In this document: in pieces, positions 5,562-9,132 of the stretch
Position numbering within the stretch: the first letter of the stretch is position 1
How the letters are laid out: every line of letters starts with the position of its first letter
Source of the DNA: a bacterium
GTDB taxonomy: Bacteria > Elusimicrobiota > Elusimicrobia > Elusimicrobiales > UBA9959
Length of the DNA stretch: 9,132 nucleotides
Assembly (NCBI GenBank): GCA_021812825.1
Contig: JAKAMO010000097.1
Span: forward strand, 1 to 9,132
Direction: 5' to 3'
Notes under the pieces: model-generated
What the model saw: only the letters and a program-made list of their open reading frames with translations
The model's database searches: none
What the model was told of the DNA's origin: nothing
Program-made: the position numbers and the translations under genes

Positions 5562-6761
5562 ATGATAGAAGTTTCCAACAAATGCATAGGCTGCAACAAG
5601 TGCGTTCCGGTCTGCCCGTTCGCGGCCATCAACATGATAGACAAGAAGGCCACGATGAACGAGGCCTGCACCCTCTGCGGCGCCTGCGTGCAGGTCTGCC
5701 CGGTGAACGCGATCACCATCACCCGCGAGGAGGCCTCCACCAGGGACTTCTCCGGCTATAAGGGCGTCTGGGTCTACGTCGAACTTACCGAGACAGGCGA
5801 CAAGAACCACCCGAAGAAGATAAAGCCGGTCACTTTCGAGCTGCTGGCCGCCGGCCGCCGGCTGGCCGACGAGCTGGGCGAGGACCTTTGCGCGGTACTC
5901 CTCTGCGACAAGGACCATAACTACGAGAAGGAGCTCGGGACCCACGGCGCCGACAAGGTGTACATGGTGGAGCACGAGGAGCTCTTCGAGTACAACACCG
6001 ATATCTTCTCCACCGTGATCGTGGCCCTGGTCACCAGGCATAAGCCCTCTTCGATGCTCTACGGGGCGACCATACAGGGCCGCGACCTCGCGCCCCGCGT
6101 GGCCTCAGCGCTGTACGTGGGCCTTACCGCGGACTGCACCGGCCTCGCCATCAAGGACGGCCTGCTGCTGCAGAGCCGCCCCGCCTTCGGCGGCAACATC
6201 ATGGCGGACATCCTCGCGCCCAATTCCAGGCCGCAGATGTCCACCGTCCGGCCCAACGTGATGAAGGCCGGCGAGCCCGTGCTCGGCCGCACCGCGGTCG
6301 TGGTACGCGAGACCGCCAAGCTGGACAAGAGCCTGCGCCGCGTCAAGGTGCTCGAGCGCAAGATAGAGCACGACGCCGGCGCCGTGAAGATAGAGAACGC
6401 CAATATCATAGTCTCCGGCGGCCGGGGCATGAAGACCAAGGACAAGTTCAAACAGCTCGACGAGCTCGCCAAGCTGCTAGGCGGCGTCGTGGGAGCCTCC
6501 CGCGCGGCCGTGGATATGGGCTTCAAGGAGAAGACGCACCAGGTGGGCCAGAGCGGCACCACGGTCTCCCCCAAGCTGTACCTGGCCTTCGGCATCTCCG
6601 GCGCCGTGCAGCACATAGTGGGCATGAAGGCCTCGGACGTTATCGTGGCCGTGAACAAGGACCCCAACGCCCCTATCTTCAACGTGGCCAAGTACGGCAT
6701 CGTGGGCGATATCCACGAGATAGTGCCCAAGCTCATAGAGGCGCTCAAGAAGGTCAGATAG
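5562..6761 (+). CDS. etfA: Electron transfer flavoprotein alpha subunit with N-terminal 2[4Fe-4S] ferredoxin domain
   Basis: The alpha subunit pairs with EtfB and binds the mobile electron-shuttling FAD. Residues 1-58 form a bacterial ferredoxin module with two complete cluster motifs, C8-C11-C14-C18P and C36-C39-C42-C46P, absent from ordinary EtfA of about 310-330 aa. This accounts for the length of 399 aa. The ETF alpha N-terminal domain follows (about 68-265), then the FAD domain with VSGGRGM (284-290), GQSGTTVSP (329-337) and the family signature from LYLAFGISGAVQH (339-351) through AVN (363-365), then NAPIFNVAKYGIVGD (369-383). The same fusion is known in the clostridial caffeyl-CoA reductase complex (CarE), an electron-bifurcating system. 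AGGAGAG (5551-5557) precedes the ATG at 5562. It is the last gene of the operon by spacing. Ferredoxin coupling is inferred from the fusion. Confidence 0.95.
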   Translation: MIEVSNKCIGCNKCVPVCPFAAINMIDKKATMNEACTLCGACVQVCPVNAITITREEASTRDFSGYKGVWVYVELTETGDKNHPKKIKPVTFELLAAGRRLADELGEDLCAVLLCDKDHNYEKELGTHGADKVYMVEHEELFEYNTDIFSTVIVALVTRHKPSSMLYGATIQGRDLAPRVASALYVGLTADCTGLAIKDGLLLQSRPAFGGNIMADILAPNSRPQMSTVRPNVMKAGEPVLGRTAVVVRETAKLDKSLRRVKVLERKIEHDAGAVKIENANIIVSGGRGMKTKDKFKQLDELAKLLGGVVGASRAAVDMGFKEKTHQVGQSGTTVSPKLYLAFGISGAVQHIVGMKASDVIVAVNKDPNAPIFNVAKYGIVGDIHEIVPKLIEALKKVR

Positions 6762-6787
6762 ACCGTGTACGGCTGTCCGGCGGCCGG

Positions 6788-6802
6788 GTCCGCGGAGCGG
6801 AC
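6788..6802 (+). other. Inverted repeat between etfA and the histidine kinase gene
   Basis: GTCCGC (6788-6793) and GCGGAC (6797-6802) form a perfect 6-bp stem with a GGA loop, followed by TAAAAACG. There is no T-run, so a standard intrinsic terminator is not supported on the + strand. The remaining sequence of the 86-bp gap (6762-6847) shows no clear promoter. Confidence 0.3.
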
Positions 6803-6847
6803 TAAAAACGCCTGTTTGCCGCCGCTGGCGCCGTACTACTCGGATTT

Positions 6848-8860
6848 GTGACGCTGCTGAACAGGCTTCTGCTGATAGTATTCGGTTCCGGCATCATCCC
6901 CCTGGTGCCGGCGGCGGGTTTTTTGTTCTATTTCAACGCCCGCGCCAAGCAGGACATCTCCAGCCTGCAGCAGAACGTGGCGCAGATGGCCGCGCTTATG
7001 ATGGAGCGGGAGGCCCAGGACCTCTCCAGGCGCTTCGAGCGCATGTGGGACGGGGACTCCTCCTACGTCAGTCAGGCCGGCCTGGAACGGGCCCTCAAGA
7101 AGAACCCGGAATTCCTCTACCTAGCATTTACGAAGGCCGACGGCCGCGAGCTGATAAGCGGCGGCGCGCCGGAGCTCAAGAGATACTTCGGCCTGCTTAA
7201 CCTGGCCGGCGACCCCCAGTTCCTGAGGGCGCTGCGTTCCGGTGTGCCGGCCCTGGGCAGCTTCGAGCTTATCTACGACATGCCGGTCTGCCGCCTGGTC
7301 TATCCTCTGGGGAAGGGCTATTACGCCTTCGCCGCGGTGAACCTACGTGACCTGCTGAACCAGCTGCATTCCCAGCGTCTTGGCGCCACCGGCGGCCTGC
7401 TGCTGTCGGATTCCGACGGCAAGGCACTGGCGCTTTCCGGTTCCTTCGAACCTTTCAACGATCTGGAGGTGCGCGACATGCTGCGGCGCGGCCATGCTTT
7501 CGAGATAGGCGGGCGGGGCGGACCCTACATAGGGGCGGCAGCCCCGGTGCGCGGCCTGGGGTTGTACATGATAGCGCTGGAGAACCGGGCCGAGGCCTTC
7601 GCCGGCATAAACCGCATCTCCTGGCTGATGGCCTTCTTCCTGCTGGCGGTGCTCACCGTCTTCTATTTCTCCTCGCTGCTGTTCACCAGCCGCCTCGGAG
7701 TGCCGGTGGCCGCGCTGATGGCCGGAGCCGGCAGGGTCTCGGCGGGCGATTTTAAGACCCCGGTGCCGGAGCACACCGAATTCACGGAGCTGTCCGCCCT
7801 GCTGCGCGCCTTCAACTCCATGATGCGCGAGGTCGAGCGCTATCACGGCATACAGGTGGAAAAAGTGTTCGAGGAGAAGCAGAAGCTCGAGCTCCTCGTC
7901 AGCCTTATACACGACGCCATCATCCTCGCGGACATGCGCGGGGAGCTGCTCTACGCCAACGCCGCCGCCAAGGCCATACTCGGACCGGACGCGGTGCCGG
8001 GCGAGAACGAGAAGATCCGCCGCAGGATGTCCCATCTCGTGGACCTGAAGGCCAGGTCCGGCAGCGGCGTCATCGAGCTCGACCACGGCGGGCAGACGAA
8101 ATACTACCGCATCAGCATACAGACCCTTTCCGCCAGGACGCAGAAGCCCGCTATCTTCATGGTGCTGCGCGACATCACGCTGGAGCGCCAGATCCAGAAG
8201 ATGAAGGAAGACTTCTTCCATTCGGTGGCCCACGACCTGCGCGCCCCGCTGTTAACGATGCAAGGCTACATCAAGCTGCTCGAGAAGGAATTCTCTCCGG
8301 GGGCGAAGCAGGCGGGCTACGTGAGGAACGTCAAGGATTCCAGCGACCGCCTGTTCAAGCTGCTCGAGAACATACTGGACATCTCGCGCATGGAGGCCGG
8401 ACAGCTCAAGCCCGACATGCGGAAGGTGGACGCGTCGGCCTTCCTCTCCACAACGGCCGAAGGGTTCCGCGCCGTCTTCGAGGAGAAAGGCGTGGAACTG
8501 GACGTGGGCGCCTCCGTCAAAGCCGAGTTCATGGGCGACGAGTCGCTGCTGCGCCGGGTGCTAGAGAACCTTCTTTCCAACGCGCTGAAGTTCACGCCCA
8601 AGGGCGGCAAGGTCTCCGCCTCCGTCCGGAAAGAGGGGGAGGATATCGTTTTCTCTGTAAAGGACACCGGCCCGGGCATTCCCGTGGACCAGCTGGAGGC
8701 GGTGTTCGAGAAGTACAAGCAGCTGAAGTCGGGCGAGGAAGCCCACGGCTTCGGCCTCGGGCTCGCGATAGCGCGTAAAATAGTGGAGCTGCACGGCGGC
8801 CGCATCTGGGCGGAAGCCGGGCCCGGCGGGAAGTTCAGTTTCTCTGTCAGGAGAAGTTGA
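6848..8860 (+). CDS. Membrane-bound sensor histidine kinase (periplasmic sensor, HAMP, PAS, HisKA, HATPase)
   Basis: A 670-aa signal-transducing kinase of the inner membrane. Membrane segment 1 is about 7-29 and segment 2 about 258-280. Between them lies a periplasmic sensor region of about 225 residues with cache-like pieces (LLLSDSDGKALALSG, 184-198); its ligand is unknown. A HAMP linker follows (about 281-333), then a helical connector and a PAS domain (about 345-445, with DAIILADMRGELLYANAAA). The phosphoacceptor is H462 in SVAHDLRAPL. The ATPase domain has an N box (ENLLSNALKFTP, 573-584, N574 and N578), a G1 box (DTGPGIP, 606-612), an F box near 620 and a G2 box (GFGLGLAI, 634-641), so all catalytic motifs are intact. 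There is no receiver domain and no response regulator beside it in the window. The start is GTG at 6848; an in-frame stop at 6803 and the membrane segment make it the best choice despite no clear ribosome binding site. Confidence 0.92.
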   Translation: MTLLNRLLLIVFGSGIIPLVPAAGFLFYFNARAKQDISSLQQNVAQMAALMMEREAQDLSRRFERMWDGDSSYVSQAGLERALKKNPEFLYLAFTKADGRELISGGAPELKRYFGLLNLAGDPQFLRALRSGVPALGSFELIYDMPVCRLVYPLGKGYYAFAAVNLRDLLNQLHSQRLGATGGLLLSDSDGKALALSGSFEPFNDLEVRDMLRRGHAFEIGGRGGPYIGAAAPVRGLGLYMIALENRAEAFAGINRISWLMAFFLLAVLTVFYFSSLLFTSRLGVPVAALMAGAGRVSAGDFKTPVPEHTEFTELSALLRAFNSMMREVERYHGIQVEKVFEEKQKLELLVSLIHDAIILADMRGELLYANAAAKAILGPDAVPGENEKIRRRMSHLVDLKARSGSGVIELDHGGQTKYYRISIQTLSARTQKPAIFMVLRDITLERQIQKMKEDFFHSVAHDLRAPLLTMQGYIKLLEKEFSPGAKQAGYVRNVKDSSDRLFKLLENILDISRMEAGQLKPDMRKVDASAFLSTTAEGFRAVFEEKGVELDVGASVKAEFMGDESLLRRVLENLLSNALKFTPKGGKVSASVRKEGEDIVFSVKDTGPGIPVDQLEAVFEKYKQLKSGEEAHGFGLGLAIARKIVELHGGRIWAEAGPGGKFSFSVRRS

Positions 8861-8889
8861 CGGACCAGTCTTCTTTCAAGGGGTTGTCT

Positions 8890-9132
8890 ATGGCAAAAGA
8901 AAAATCGAAAGCTGAGAAATCATTCGGGAACAAACCGCTGTATATAGGGGTGGGCATCTTTACCGTCCTATGGTTCATTTCCACTGTGTTCGTGACAGCG
9001 ACACAGAAGCTGAACTATAATTGGGATAATTTCATTCTTAACTTCCCCGGCAAGCTGTATAAAGTCACCAGCTTCTTTACCGGCTACGATCTGGGTTTCG
9101 ATTACCAGGGGAACAGATATTCATTCGGTAAA
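8890..9132 (+). CDS. Unrecognised membrane-anchored protein, 3'-truncated
   Basis: An open frame begins with an ATG about 30 bases after the kinase stop and stays open to the window end (about 81 codons); it is cut by the window. By-eye counting around the start is uncertain by one base; 8890 is the position in register with the frame open to the end. A lysine-rich head (MAKEKSKAEK) is followed by one strong membrane segment at about 17-38, then an aromatic-rich extracytoplasmic portion beginning KLNYNWDNFILNFPGK. AAGGGG about 6-7 bases upstream could be its ribosome binding site. Counted over 8941-9120, GC is 80 of 180 (44%), well below the kinase gene next to it. I recognise no family. A signal-anchor protein with a periplasmic domain is the most that can be said. 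A short non-coding tract is an unlikely alternative. Confidence 0.6.
   Translation, partial: MAKEKSKAEKSFGNKPLYIGVGIFTVLWFISTVFVTATQKLNYNWDNFILNFPGKLYKVTSFFTGYDLGFDYQGNRYSFGK

Noticed and set aside
6788..6802. Intrinsic terminator after etfA
   Set aside because: The stem is only 6 bp and is followed by TAAAAACG, with no T-run on the + strand.

Overview
The window is a GC-rich stretch (about 63% where I counted a coding line) with six complete or nearly complete genes on the + strand, a 5'-truncated gene at the left edge and a 3'-truncated gene at the right edge. No convincing minus-strand gene was found. A predicted outer-membrane barrel with a Sec signal peptide points to a diderm bacterium. 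The gene set (dipeptide epimerase, formiminotransferase-cyclodeaminase, acyl-CoA dehydrogenase, ferredoxin-fused electron-transfer flavoprotein) points to amino-acid and acyl-CoA metabolism in an anaerobe. Ile codons are mostly ATA despite the high GC. The combination would fit an Elusimicrobiota-like lineage, but that is a weak inference and no taxonomic marker is present.

Left block (1-1292): the C-terminal two thirds of an enolase-superfamily dipeptide epimerase, translationally coupled through a GTGA overlap to a small predicted outer-membrane beta-barrel protein.

Intergenic block (1293-1577): a near-consensus sigma-70 promoter starts inside the barrel gene's stop codon. It would drive a short structured transcript of about 80 nt ending at a terminator-like hairpin. 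Beyond that lie an AT-rich patch, two GC-rich hairpins and a two-copy tandem repeat just before the strong ribosome binding site of ftcD. This is the part of the window least explained by known features; it could be an attenuated leader of the downstream operon or a free small RNA.

Central operon (1578-6761): ftcD, a long-form acyl-CoA dehydrogenase, etfB and ferredoxin-fused etfA, spaced 13, 16 and 31 bp apart, each with a purine-rich ribosome binding site. FtcD would complete histidine (formiminoglutamate) breakdown to glutamate and a C1-folate. The dehydrogenase would exchange electrons with EtfAB. The two extra [4Fe-4S] clusters on EtfA and the clostridial-type EtfB motif suggest a flavin-based electron-bifurcating or confurcating complex linked to ferredoxin and NADH.

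Right block (6848-9132): a membrane-bound PAS sensor histidine kinase with no response regulator visible beside it. After it comes the start of an unrecognised gene with one membrane segment and markedly lower GC (about 44%).
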